Below are positions 1 to 7,607 of a DNA stretch of 15,000 bases, piece by piece; positions within the stretch are counted from its first letter, which is position 1; each line of letters opens with the position of its first letter. The position numbers were made by a program, and so were the translations under genes. The DNA lies in the NCBI RefSeq assembly GCF_000499385.1, contig NW_013654387.1:1-15000 (forward strand). The letters are read 5' to 3'. The stretch comes from Eimeria necatrix (Eukaryota > Apicomplexa > Conoidasida > Eucoccidiorida > Eimeriidae). The notes beneath the pieces were generated by a model. It worked only from the letters and a program-made list of their open reading frames with translations, did no database searches and was not told the DNA's origin.

Positions 1-63
<63 letters not shown>

Positions 64-71
64 GTGTGCAG
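1..71 (+). other. 3' end of an intron of the eIF2B delta gene, made of (CTG)n
   Basis: Positions 1-60 are an uninterrupted CTG tract, followed by GCGGTGTGCAG ending at 71. Homology to eIF2B delta begins just after this CAG (the reading Leu-His-Ile-Gln-Glu-Ala-Thr-Lys-Val-Leu-Leu-Gly), so I read the CTG tract as intronic and CAG at 69-71 as the acceptor. Three other introns in this window also end in CTG or TTTGCTG followed by CAG, which supports the reading. Reading the tract as poly-Leu coding would be the alternative. Confidence 0.6.
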
Positions 72-311
72 GTCTTTCGCTGCACATTCAAGAAGCAACG
101 AAAGTGCTGCTGGGCTGCTGCGCGCTGCTGGCGAACGGGAGCGTGGTGAACAGCGCAGGAGCAGCAGCAGCAGCAGCAGCAGCAAAAATGCATGCAAAGC
201 CTGTCTTGGTGGTTCTTGAAACTTACAAAATGTCCGACAGAGTTGTTCTCGACTCTTGTGCTTTCAACGAGCTGCAGGACCCCGCAGCAGCCTGGAACAG
301 CAGCAGCAGCT

Positions 312-344
<33 letters not shown>

Positions 345-413
345 GCGGCGGGGGCGGCGGGGTGCCTGCTGCTGCTGACGGGCACGGCCACCCCGGCCGC
401 TCTTCCTCCTCCC

Positions 414-458
<45 letters not shown>

Positions 459-555
459 GGAGTTCGTGGGCTTCGCAGCAGCAGGGCCTGCTGCACTCGT
501 CTTCGGCGAGTTTGGCTGCGGCGGCGGGGCCGGGGAGCTGCGCGGCGGCGCCGGG

Positions 556-597
<42 letters not shown>

Positions 598-769
598 GCG
601 CTGCTGCTGCTGCCACCTGGGCCTCCCCGTGGCTGTGGTCAGCCCCGCCTACGACTTAACTCCAGCTCAGTTTGTGGACTTCATTGCAACAGAAGATGGA
701 CTCTTTCCTGCTTCTTCAATTGCTGCTCTCATCTGCGGACTCAAGAAGTCCCCGGCCATCGCCGAGTAG
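72..769 (+). CDS. EIF2B4: Translation initiation factor eIF2B delta subunit, C-terminal exon (partial gene)
   Basis: This is the last exon of the delta subunit of eIF2B, the cytosolic guanine nucleotide exchange factor for eIF2. Delta belongs to the regulatory core (alpha, beta, delta) that senses phosphorylated eIF2 alpha. The recognisable family signatures, in order, are: KVLLGCCALLANGSVVNSAG (the family has a VLLGAHALLANGSV-type segment), KPVLVVLETYKMSDRV, FNELQDP, and near the C-terminus YDLTPAQFVDFIATEDGLFP followed by SSIAALI, matching the family's YDVTPPELVDLVITELG-type end. The exon starts two bases into a codon (GT, CTT, TCG) after the acceptor at 71. The first ATG-like start near 104 is not real, because homology continues upstream of it. 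About 110 residues of Ser, Gly, Ala and Cys homopolymer are inserted between FNELQDP and the final strand-helix unit. The stop TAG at 767-769 is the first unit of the following TAGC satellite. Upstream exons lie outside the window. The family call rests on remembered conservation. Confidence 0.85.
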
Positions 770-1780
770 CTAGCTGGCTAGCTAGCTAGCTAGCTGGCTG
801 GCTGGCTGGCTGGCTGGCTGGGTGGCTAGCTGGCGAGCTGGGTGGGTGGGCTGGTGGATGGGTGGGTGGCTAGCTAGCTAGCTAGCTAGCTGGTTGGGTG
901 GGTGGCTAGCTAGCTAGCTAGCTAGCTAGCTAGCTAGCTAGCTGTGTGGGTGGTTGAGTGGGTGGGTGAATAGCTAGGAGCTAGCTGGCGAGAAAGGCGC
1001 TAGCGGAGTGCCAGCTAGCCAGCCAGCTAGCTCGCCAGCTAGCCAGCTAGCCAGCCAGCTGGCTAGCTAGCCAGCTGGCTAGCTAGCTGGCGCTCCCTGC
1101 CGGCTGGTTGGCTGGCTGCGCGTTGTGTAGCTGGCAAATTGCCTGGCTAGCTGTTCGCTAGCTAGCTAGCCAGCGCGTGGCGAGCTGGGTAGCTAGCAAG
1201 CAGCTAGCTAGCTTAGGTGGCTAGCTAGCTGGCGGGGGTGGCCACCTAGCTAGCTAGCTAGCTAGCTGGCTAGCTAGCTAGCTGTGAGGACCAGCTAGCT
1301 AGCTAAAATGGCTAGCTAAGGTGGGCCCCGCCAGTCTTTGCCTCTTCTTTTTGGCTGTTCTAAACTGCAAGGAAAGCGCAATGGCTCTGGGGCGCAGAAG
1401 GCTACGCGCTAGCTAGCTAGCTAGTTAGCTAGCTAGCTAGCTAGCTAGCTAGCTGCCTAACTGGCTAGCTAGCTAGCCATCTGGCTAGCTGGCTATGTCG
1501 CTAGCTACCTAGCTATGTGGCTAGCTAGCTGGCTAGACCTCTAGGTGGCTAGCTAGCTAGCTGGCACGCCAGCCGCTAGCTAGCTAGCCGCTAGCTAGCT
1601 AGCCACTAGCCGGCACACCAGCCAGTCGGCCGCGGAGCTAGCTAGCTACATAGCTAGATAGCTAGCCAGCTGGCTTGCCAGCTAGCCGTGCGCAAGCTAG
1701 CTAGCTACGTAGCTAGCTAGCTAGCTGGCTAGCTAGCCAGCAGCGGCCAGTTGGCTGCAACTAGATTTGGATTTGTGGGC
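770..1780. repeat. TAGC/TGGC tetranucleotide satellite, block 1
   Basis: This is a long degenerate tandem array of a four-base unit: TAGC with TGGC, TGGG and AGCC variants. It is interrupted by a non-repetitive island at about 1318-1405. The unit is self-complementary (GCTAGC is palindromic), so a pure array reads the same on both strands. With a period of 4, TAG appears in every frame of both strands every 12 bases, which explains the absence of ORFs here. After about 1010 the variant switches from GGCT to AGCC, giving inverted copies: 824-839 is the reverse complement of 1029-1044. No gene is seen. Confidence 0.95.
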
Positions 1781-1966
1781 AGCCAGGAGAACTGGAAACG
1801 AGTCTTAGTTGCTTTTTGCTGATTTGTTGAATTAATTTAATTTAAATGAATAAATTGATTTAAATGAATAAATTATTTAAATAAATAAATTAAAATGAAT
1901 AAATGAAGCTGCTGCTGGCAGCAAGTTCCTCAGGTGTATCTACAGCCGTGCCAGAGGCTCCCTTCG
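1781..1966. other. AT-rich island inside the satellite
   Basis: A non-satellite stretch with a run of AATTTAAATGAATAAA-like imperfect repeats at about 1833-1905, then a short CTG run. A degenerate copy of the GTGTAC palindrome lies at about 1932-1945 (AGGTGTATCTACAG). It could hold a 3' UTR or polyadenylation signal, since AATAAA-like words occur at several points, but nothing ties it to a specific gene. Confidence 0.5.
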
Positions 1967-2252
1967 CGGCTAGCTAGCTAGCTAGCTGAGTAGCTAGCTA
2001 GCTAGCTGTTTGGCTAGATAGCTCGCTAGCCATTTAGCTAGCTGGCTATTTGGCTAGCTAGCTGCTTGGCTAGCTAGCTATTTGGCCAGCTAGCCAGCTC
2101 AGTGGCTGGCTAGCTAGCTCAGCGGCTAGCTAGCTTAGAAACTAGCCAGCTCAGTAGCTAGCTAGCTCAGCAGCTAGCTGAGTAGCTAGCTAGCTGGCTA
2201 GCTAGCTAGCTAGCTGACTAGCTAGCTAGCCACTTGAGTAGTATTGAGTTGA
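1967..2252. repeat. TAGC tetranucleotide satellite, block 2
   Basis: The same TAGC family as 770-1780, with GGCTAGCTAGC and CAGCTAGCT variants. It fills the space between the 3' end of the eIF2B delta gene and the 3' end of the minus-strand WDR75-like gene, so the two genes converge onto the satellite. Confidence 0.92.
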
Positions 2253-2376
2253 TTGCTAGCTCTCGCTACGGGCCAAATGCAGCCCCTCCTCTGGCAGCAG
2301 CTTCTGCCGCTGCTGCTGCTGCGGAAAGAACAGCAGCAGCAGCAGCAGCTGCTGCAGCAGCAGCTGCAGCAGCAGC

Positions 2377-2486
2377 TTAAGAGGCTCTGCTTTCTGCCAC
2401 TCGTCTCGGGTTTGCGAGTGCTGCTGCCAAAGCCTTGAGTGCTTTTGTCTTCGGGCCTTTCGGCTGCACAGTCACCAAACCCTCAT

Positions 2487-2523
<37 letters not shown>

Positions 2524-2579
2524 AGGTGCCGCTGCTGCTTCCGCTGCTGCAGCAGCACACGCACGCAGGAGCCTGTGCC
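2377..2579 (-). CDS. WDR75: WDR75 probable terminal exon 6
   Basis: Starts GG CAC AGG after the acceptor at 2580 and completes the phase-1 codon of exon 5. It reads HRLLRACAAA, an Ala run, then NEGLVTVQPKGPKTKALKAL and a short tail ending in TAA at 2379-2377. There is no recognised homology. The basic Lys-rich tail fits a nucleolar protein, but that is inference. A transcript is needed to confirm that this belongs to the gene. Confidence 0.38.
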
Positions 2580-2942
2580 CTGAAGCCAAACCCCAGCCCC
2601 CCAAGCAACTGCTTGCCCAAACCCTAAGCCCCAAACCCTAAACCCTAAACCCTAAACCCTAAACCCTAAACCCTAAACCCTAAACCCTACCTGTAAGCGC
2701 CAGCCTCTTGTCTGTGCGCGGTGTTGTTTTCTTCTTCCTGAGAACTGCATTGAGAGCAGCAGCAGCGCTGCTGCTGCTGCTGTCATCATCCTCAGATTCA
2801 GAAGCCCCTGCTGCTGCTGCTGCTGCTGCTGCAGCAGAAAACGAGACAGAAAGCAACTTGTCGGCAACAGCAGCAGCAGGCACCACCTGCAGCAAAAAGG
2901 AAACGCAGAAATTCGAAACTCAAAACTTGGAACACGCTTGCT

Positions 2943-2983
<41 letters not shown>

Positions 2984-3187
2984 AGTAGCAGCAACTAGCA
3001 GCAGCAGCAGCAACAGTAGCAGCAACTAGCCGCTGCAGCAGCAACAGTAGCAGCAACTAGCAGCAGCAGCAGCAACTATAACAGCAGCAGCAGCAGCAAC
3101 AACAACTCGCACCGTGGTGTCCTCATCTTCTGCTTCAAGCTCCAGCAGCCGCTGCAAAACTCTTTTTGAGGAGCGCTTGCCGCTGCG

Positions 3188-3229
<42 letters not shown>

Positions 3230-3494
3230 AGCAGCAGCAGGTGAGGGAGGCGGCAAGAGTCCCTTGTCGTCAAATACAAATGTCATGCGTTCTAAGCTAA
3301 AGGCAGCAGTCAGCAAAACCAAAACACTCTTTTCCCGCTGCTGCTGCTGCTGCTGCTGCTGCTGCAGCTGCTGCTGCTGCTGCTGCTGCTGCAGGAAGCA
3401 GCAGGCGAGAATGGAGTCGTCGAGATCCCTGCACTGCACGAACTCGTGGTGTACGTACACCCCAGTGTCTTCAACCAAATCCGGCAGCGCCTCT

Positions 3495-3546
<52 letters not shown>

Positions 3547-3930
3547 GCTGCAGCAGGAAAGAGTGCAGCCAGTGGCAGCCTTCAGCAGCAACAGCAGCAA
3601 CAAAGCGAACGCCGAAGTCCCGCGCGCGGTCAACAGCCACCAAGTCCACCTTGCCTGCACACAAACCCTAAACCCTAAACCCTAAACCCTAAACCCTAAA
3701 CCCTAAACCCTAGTGTAGTGAAATACTGAATTGTTTTGGATTGTTTTGAAAAAGACTTGAAATTGTTTTCAATTAATTCTTACCTTCGAAAGTTTGCTGC
3801 CACACAACTGCCAGCTGCTGCAAGTCCAGCAGCAGCAAAGCTGCTGCTGTTTGCTGCAGCAAAAAGATGCCAAAAGAAGACTCTATTATAAACACAGACT
3901 CGCAGCGCCTCTGCAGCAGCATGCAATCCT

Positions 3931-3970
<40 letters not shown>

Positions 3971-3997
3971 GGGTTCGGGGTCTGCTGCGTCGCCGCC

Positions 3998-4049
<52 letters not shown>

Positions 4050-4683
4050 AGGACAGCAGCAGCAACGGGGAGGGTCTGCAGCAAACGGGGGCCCTCAGCA
4101 GCAGCCCAAAGAGACACAAAACCCCCGTGAGCAGCAGCAAGCAGCGAGCCGTCAGCAGAGAAGCAGCAGCAGTAAACTGGCAAGCTGCAGCAGCTAAACT
4201 CCACTAAACAAACAAAAGCAGAGTAGCTAGCAGCAGCAGCAGCAGCAGCAGCAGAACTTGCTGCTGCTGCTGCTCCTCCCGGAGCTGCCACCCGCCGCCA
4301 TATCTTGAAGCGAGAGTCTATTGAAGCTGTCAAAAAGCTGCAGGGCTCCTGAACAAACAAACCCTAAACCCTAAACCCTAAACCCTAAACCCTAAACCCT
4401 AAACCCTAAACCTTGAACCACGACCCCAAACCCTAAACCCCAAACCCTAAACCCTCGCAAAAAGGAGAGGCTGGCCATATGGCTTAGGGTTTCGCGAGCT
4501 AGGGTTTAGCCCTGCGGGCCAGCGCGCAGCCTGGGAGAGCTAGGGTTTAGGGTTTAGGGTTTAGGGTTTAGGGTTTAGGGTTTACGAGGGGGTGGGGCTC
4601 AAGGGCAGTGACGTCGTGAAGGTGAGGCTCTTGCACTTCATTTAAAAGAACAAAACTGCCGCGGGCTTCGGGCCGCCACCCCA

Positions 4684-4721
<38 letters not shown>

Positions 4722-4738
4722 GGGTCCTCGTCTTCTTC

Positions 4739-4796
<58 letters not shown>

Positions 4797-5287
4797 TCGA
4801 CCCAAACATAGAAGGAGAGGGAGTAGCTGCGGCCGCTGCTCTGCTGCTGCGGCTCCAGCGGCTGCTCCCCTCTGTAGTAGCTGCAGCAGGAGCTGCTGCT
4901 GCTGCTGCAGCAGGAGCTGCTGCTGCTGCTGCAGGAGCTGCTGCTGCTGCTGCTGCTGCAGGCGCAGCAGGTTGCCGGTCTGACCCTGGGAGGTTTGCTG
5001 CTGCAGCAGGAGCAGCTGCAGACGCTGCTGCTGCTGGCGTCTCCGGGGAAGAGGCCTGCTGCTGCTGCTGCTGCTGCTTGCTGCTGCGTGTCTCTGGCCT
5101 GCAGCACCGCAATGCTGCTGCTGCAGCAGTCTGCTGCTGCTGCTTCCAAAGCCCAAGTGCAGCCAAAAGCCTCATCCGCCCTTGAGGTGTATGTACGCTG
5201 CTGCAGCAGCAGCAGGAACTCCTCCTGGCCGCTTTCGGTGTCTAGACACTGCAGCTGCGACTCGCTGCTGCACACCAGCAGCATGTC

Positions 5288-5324
<37 letters not shown>

Positions 5325-5496
5325 ACGGTGAAGGGCCGCAGGCTGATGCGGACGGGTCTGCTGCTGCTGCTGCGGCTGCTGATGAGCCGCTGCTGCAGCA
5401 GCAGCTGCTGCTGCTTCCTGTGGAGTGCAGCGTGTGCGTCTGCGTCTGGGGCCTTCGCTGCTGCAGCAGCGGCCGGCGCTGCTGCTGCTGCTGCTT

Positions 5497-5531
<35 letters not shown>

Positions 5532-5649
5532 TCCAGCTTGAAGGCCGCCAGCGGCATCGCCACCCCCTTGACAGCAGCAGCAGCAGCAAGAGTCCCCCCC
5601 TGAATGACTCGGACGCTGTTGTCTGCGCAGGCGAGGGCCAGCAGCTCCA

Positions 5650-5696
<47 letters not shown>

Positions 5697-5895
5697 GCCA
5701 GCAGCTCCGTCCAGGCCTGCGACAGCTGCAGCACGGGGGCCCCCAGCCGCGGCAAAAACTGCTTCCTAAACCCTTGCTGCAGCAGCCACAAAACCAAAAC
5801 CCCCTCTTCTGCTGCTGACAGCAGCAGCAAACCATCGCAGCTAAACCCTAGGCAGTTCACTGCGTGCGAGTGCCAGTGCAGCACCGCCGTCCGCA

Positions 5896-5951
<56 letters not shown>

Positions 5952-6060
5952 GCTGTGTAGAACAGCACAATGCGGCCCTGGTCGTCGCCAGCAGCAACGA
6001 ACAGCTCCTCCGGGTGTATGGACACCTGCACCAGCAGGTCCACGTGCAGCAGCCGCAGCA

Positions 6061-6115
<55 letters not shown>

Positions 6116-6250
6116 CTTGTACAGCAGCAGCGTCTTCCCGCATGCAACAGCAATCGTGGTGGCTGTCGGCGAAGCAGCAAATGCTGACGGGGGCTCTTTG
6201 AAAGTGAACAAGTCCTCGCCCTGCAGCAGCATCTGCTGCTGCTGCTGCTG

Positions 6251-6283
<33 letters not shown>

Positions 6284-6352
6284 TCTGGGGCCGTCTACAG
6301 AAGGCAGAAAAGCCTCAAATGGCAGCACCCGCACCGCGTAGCAGCAACTGTC

Positions 6353-6391
<39 letters not shown>

Positions 6392-6535
6392 TTTCCTTCC
6401 GCTGCCCTGCTGCTGCTGCTGCTGCTGCGCTGGCAGCAGCAGCAGCAGCACGACCTCGCGGCTCCTGCATGCAGCAGCAGTGCCCAAGATGGCGCCTTCC
6501 ACCTTCATCGTGCGCAGGCAGTTGGGAGACGTGCC

Positions 6536-6586
<51 letters not shown>

Positions 6587-6717
6587 GAGTTTGTCATAAA
6601 AGAAGTGGCTGCTGTGCAACTCCCAGCAGCAAATGCTGCCATCAACAGCAAACGACAGCAGCATCGGCGGCAGCGCGCGGTACAGCTTCGGGGGGATGCT
6701 CACCATCCCAATCACCT

Positions 6718-6780
<63 letters not shown>

Positions 6781-7091
6781 CGAGTTACGGCAGGGTTTGG
6801 CACGCGCCGCTGCAGCATGACACAAGCACTGCAGCAAAGCTGCTGCTGCTGCTGCAGCGTTCTGTTGACTCGCCAGGGACCTGCGCAGCCATTAGGGTTT
6901 AGGGTTTAGGGTTTAGGGTTTAGGGTTTACTCTGCTCTTGTGGCCCTTGCAGGTATACAGCAGCTCAGCAGCAGCTGTGGTGTATACGCAGATGTGGGGC
7001 CCCATGGAGCAGCAAATGATTTTGCTGCTGCAGCAAAAGGCAGGAGCAGCAGCAGTGAGGCAGCCAGAGAGCTGCTCCGTGTACGCCGACA

Positions 7092-7139
<48 letters not shown>

Positions 7140-7218
7140 GGTTGGCAGCAGCGCGGGCCCTTTCTAGCTGGCCCGCGCGAGGCGGCACGAGCGCCAGATT
7201 TGCTGCTGCAGTCACCAT
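2377..7218 (-). CDS. WDR75: WD40 U3 snoRNP / t-UTP protein of the WDR75 (Utp17, Nan1) family; six-exon model
   Basis: Model on the minus strand: exons 7218-6931, 6715-4586, 4348-3784, 3654-3113, 2886-2691 and 2579-2377, total 3924 nt, about 1307 residues. All splice phases agree (0,0,1,0,1). WDR75/Utp17 is a nucleolar double beta-propeller protein of the t-UTP subcomplex of the small-subunit processome, needed for pre-rRNA transcription and 18S processing. Evidence: ICVYTTAAAELLYTCKGH (first WD unit), LLSFAVDGSICCWEL, then HWHSHAVNCLGFS with VLVLW and FLPRLGAPV (very characteristic of WDR75), SLSFYVWVE with EPHLHDVTALEPHP, FLTASIDSRFKIW, and CCFSADGSLLAAA with SLW. Human WDR75 is about 830 aa; the excess here is Gln, Ala and Ser homopolymer in loops between blades. 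The start ATG at 7218 has an AACAATGG context, and MVxxxNLALV resembles the human N-terminus MVEEENIRVV. Exons 1-4 are well supported. Exons 5 and 6 rest on phase and composition only. Confidence 0.8.
2580..2690 (-). other. WDR75 probable intron 5, composed mostly of TTTAGGG
   Basis: A 111-nt candidate intron. The donor GTAGGGTTTAGGG is the telomere-like array itself, in the opposite orientation to the donors of introns 1 and 2. The 3' part is G/T-rich degenerate repeat ending GGCTTCAG. Phase 1 on both sides. Confidence 0.42.
2619..2689. repeat. Telomere-like array, AAACCCT on + (WDR75 intron 5)
   Basis: About nine AAACCCT units, degenerate at the 5' end (AAACCCTAAGCCCC). Confidence 0.95.
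2691..2886 (-). CDS. WDR75: WDR75 probable exon 5 (acidic/Ser C-terminal tail)
   Basis: Begins GTG GTG CCT after TTTGCTGCAG. It reads VVPAAAVADKLLSVSFSA, an Ala run, ASESEDDD, a Ser/Ala run, and a basic end LRKKKTTPRTDKRLALT. The phase matches exon 4 (0) and the donor ACAG-GTAGGG at 2691-2690 (phase 1). There is no clear conservation, so the support is phase, composition and splice consensus. It could be a separate tail exon or untranslated. Confidence 0.45.
2887..3112 (-). other. WDR75 intron 4 rich in CTG/TTG
   Basis: A predicted 226-nt intron: donor GTGCGAGTTG, then CTG, TTG and TAG-rich sequence in sense orientation, a T-rich tract and acceptor TTTTTGCTGCAG at 2887. The short segment AGCAGCAACTAGC is repeated at least three times on the plus strand within 2985-3065. 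Phase 0. Confidence 0.5.
3113..3654 (-). CDS. WDR75: WDR75 exon 4 (end of propeller 2 and C-terminal region)
   Basis: About 180 residues. GKVDLVAVDRARDFGVRFVA continues the last conserved blades; EEALPDLVEDTGVYVHHEF and SVLVLLTAAFSLERMTFVF follow, with Ser, Gln and Ala tracts between. A Lys/Arg-rich then acidic stretch (RSGKRSSKRVLQRLLELEAE) precedes the predicted donor ACG-GTGCGAG at 3113. The palindrome GGTGTACGTACACC is inside this exon at 3448-3461, encoding Val-Tyr-Val-His. If the donor were skipped, the frame would end at a TAG near 3026 after a Cys/Ala-rich tail with no conservation. Confidence 0.7.
3655..3783 (-). other. WDR75 intron 3 with TTTAGGG array just before the acceptor
   Basis: A 129-nt intron: donor GTAAGAATT, an AT-rich middle, then a TTTAGGG array in sense orientation (plus 3663-3712), then GTGTGCAG. 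Phase 1 on both sides. The joined reading is QTFE-G-KVDLVAV, compatible with WDR75 (LEWNAKLNVRVM region). Confidence 0.72.
3663..3712. repeat. Telomere-like array, AAACCCT on + (WDR75 intron 3)
   Basis: Seven near-perfect AAACCCT units lying between the T-rich part of intron 3 and its acceptor. Confidence 0.95.
3784..4348 (-). CDS. WDR75: WDR75 exon 3 (propeller 2)
   Basis: About 188 residues, starting GAG CCC TGC after acceptor TTGTTCAG (ends 4349). FLTASIDSRFKIW is a canonical WD end, equivalent to FLTASDDGFFKVW in animals. CCFSADGSLLAAAHGGFVSLW matches the next blade, and DLQQLAVVWQQTFE matches the family's LLSCALEWN segment. Ala, Ser and Asp-rich homopolymer tracts sit between blades. 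It ends GAA G at 3784 with a conventional donor GTAAGAAT, phase 1. Confidence 0.8.
4358..4455. repeat. Telomere-like array, AAACCCT on + (acceptor side of WDR75 intron 2)
   Basis: Perfect AAACCCT units from 4358 to about 4412. These decay into variants (ACCTTGAACCACGACCCC) and then recover to AAACCCTAAACCCC units up to 4455. The orientation is opposite to 4541-4584, only about 85 bases away. Confidence 0.95.
4541..4584. repeat. Telomere-like array, TTTAGGG on + (donor side of WDR75 intron 2)
   Basis: About six TTTAGGG units, with two degenerate singletons upstream at about 4484-4508. The array abuts the minus-strand donor GT at 4585-4584. Confidence 0.95.
4586..6715 (-). CDS. WDR75: WDR75 exon 2 (most of propeller 1, start of propeller 2)
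   Basis: About 710 residues, starting GTG ATT GGG (Val-Ile-Gly) directly after the CAG acceptor at 6716. WD-like units in order: LLSFAVDGSICCWEL; FAASPTATTIAVACGKTLLLY; LVQVSIHPEELFVAAGDDQG with RIVLFY; HWHSHAVNCLGFS with GLLLLSAAEEGVLVLW; FLPRLGAPVLQLS; ELLALACADNSVRVIQGG; DMLLVCSSESQLQCLDT; SLSFYVWVE; FVLLNEVQEPHLHDVTALEP. Between units lie long Gln, Ala and Ser tracts, plus an acidic DEEDED patch. It ends ...CAC CCC CTC at 4586 with donor GTAAACCC. The poly-Leu run upstream of Val-Ile-Gly in the open frame is intron, not protein. A further small intron in the low-complexity Ser/Cys part (about 4830-5090) cannot be excluded. Confidence 0.82.
6716..6930 (-). other. WDR75 intron 1: AAACCCT array at the donor, (CTG)n at the acceptor
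   Basis: A 215-nt intron. In sense orientation it begins GTAAACCCTAAACCC (telomere-like array, plus strand 6892-6929). It carries a short CAG tract (plus CTG at 6840-6855) and ends with a long CTG tract (plus CAG at 6718-6781) followed by CAG at 6718-6716. Splicing it out is phase 0 and restores WDR75 homology across the join. The CAG and CTG tracts inside it could pair. Confidence 0.75.
6892..6929 (-). repeat. Interstitial telomere-like array (TTTAGGG on +), in WDR75 intron 1
   Basis: About five TTTAGGG units on the plus strand, so AAACCCT in the transcript. The first A of GTAAAC belongs to the array, so the splice donor and the repeat are contiguous. It is far from any chromosome end visible in this window. 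Confidence 0.95.
6931..7218 (-). CDS. WDR75: WDR75 exon 1 (N-terminus and first WD unit)
   Basis: Residues 1-96. The N-terminal MVTAAANLALVPPRAGQLE resembles the start of human WDR75. A Ser run of about 15 follows (plus-strand CTG at about 7095-7138). Then come FCCSSKIICCSMG and ICVYTTAAAELLYTCKGH, the equivalent of the family's KYIFCVSGDFVKVYST...VHILHGH segment. The exon ends ...AGC AGA at 6931, and the donor GTAAACCC is the first unit of a telomere-like array. Joined to exon 2 the protein reads GHKSR-VIGMVSIPP, which matches the family (GHRNLVTGIQLNP), so the join is well supported. Confidence 0.8.
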
Positions 7219-7268
7219 TGTTCCCTGCTGCTGTCGCTGCTGCTGCTACTGCTGCTAGAAACTGCGTC

Positions 7269-7300
<32 letters not shown>

Positions 7301-7574
7301 AGCAAATCCCGCAGATCTTGGGTGGGAAGCTCTAAGGAAGAGAGAGAAAGCTGCTGAGAGAAGCCCTGGCAGCCAGTTTGATCATTTGCTGCTGTTGCTG
7401 CTGCGATCGCATCAGGTGTTGCTGCTGCTGCTGCAGCTGCTGCTGCTGTCACTGTTGCTGCAGCTGTCACTGCTGCTGCTGCTGCTCTAATTGAGGCTGC
7501 TGCGTGCAGCAGGCGCTTCTCTGTGCTGCCGAATGGACGAAGGCCGCAGCAGCGCTGCTGCTCGAGGCCTTGCT

Positions 7575-7607
<33 letters not shown>

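Larger units (their letters stand above)
4349..4585 (-). other. WDR75 intron 2: opposed telomere-like arrays at its two ends
   Basis: A 237-nt intron, phase 0. In the sense strand it opens GTAAACCCTAAACCC (plus 4541-4584) and closes with a TTTAGGG array (plus 4358-4455), then TTTGTTTGTTCAG. The two arrays are reverse complements, so the intron RNA could fold into a long stem that brings donor and acceptor together. The central part is a short unique segment that includes GCCATATGGC. Removing it joins ALEPHPL to EPCSFLTAS, consistent with a WD blade. Confidence 0.75.

Noticed and set aside
2619..4584. Chromosome end or subtelomere suggested by AAACCCT arrays
   Set aside because: Arrays are short, in both orientations, scattered over 9 kb and inside introns of a housekeeping gene, so they are interstitial.
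6716..6781. Poly-Leu start (about 20 Leu) in the minus-strand open frame, reading like a signal sequence of the WDR75-like protein
   Set aside because: It is the CTG tract of intron 1; WDR75 homology starts right after the CAG acceptor and joins in phase to exon 1 further upstream.
4995..6909. Long plus-strand open frames rich in Leu, Cys and Ala opposite the WDR75-like gene
   Set aside because: They arise because CTG/CAG tracts never encode stops in any frame; no conserved residues, and the minus strand has clear WD40 homology.
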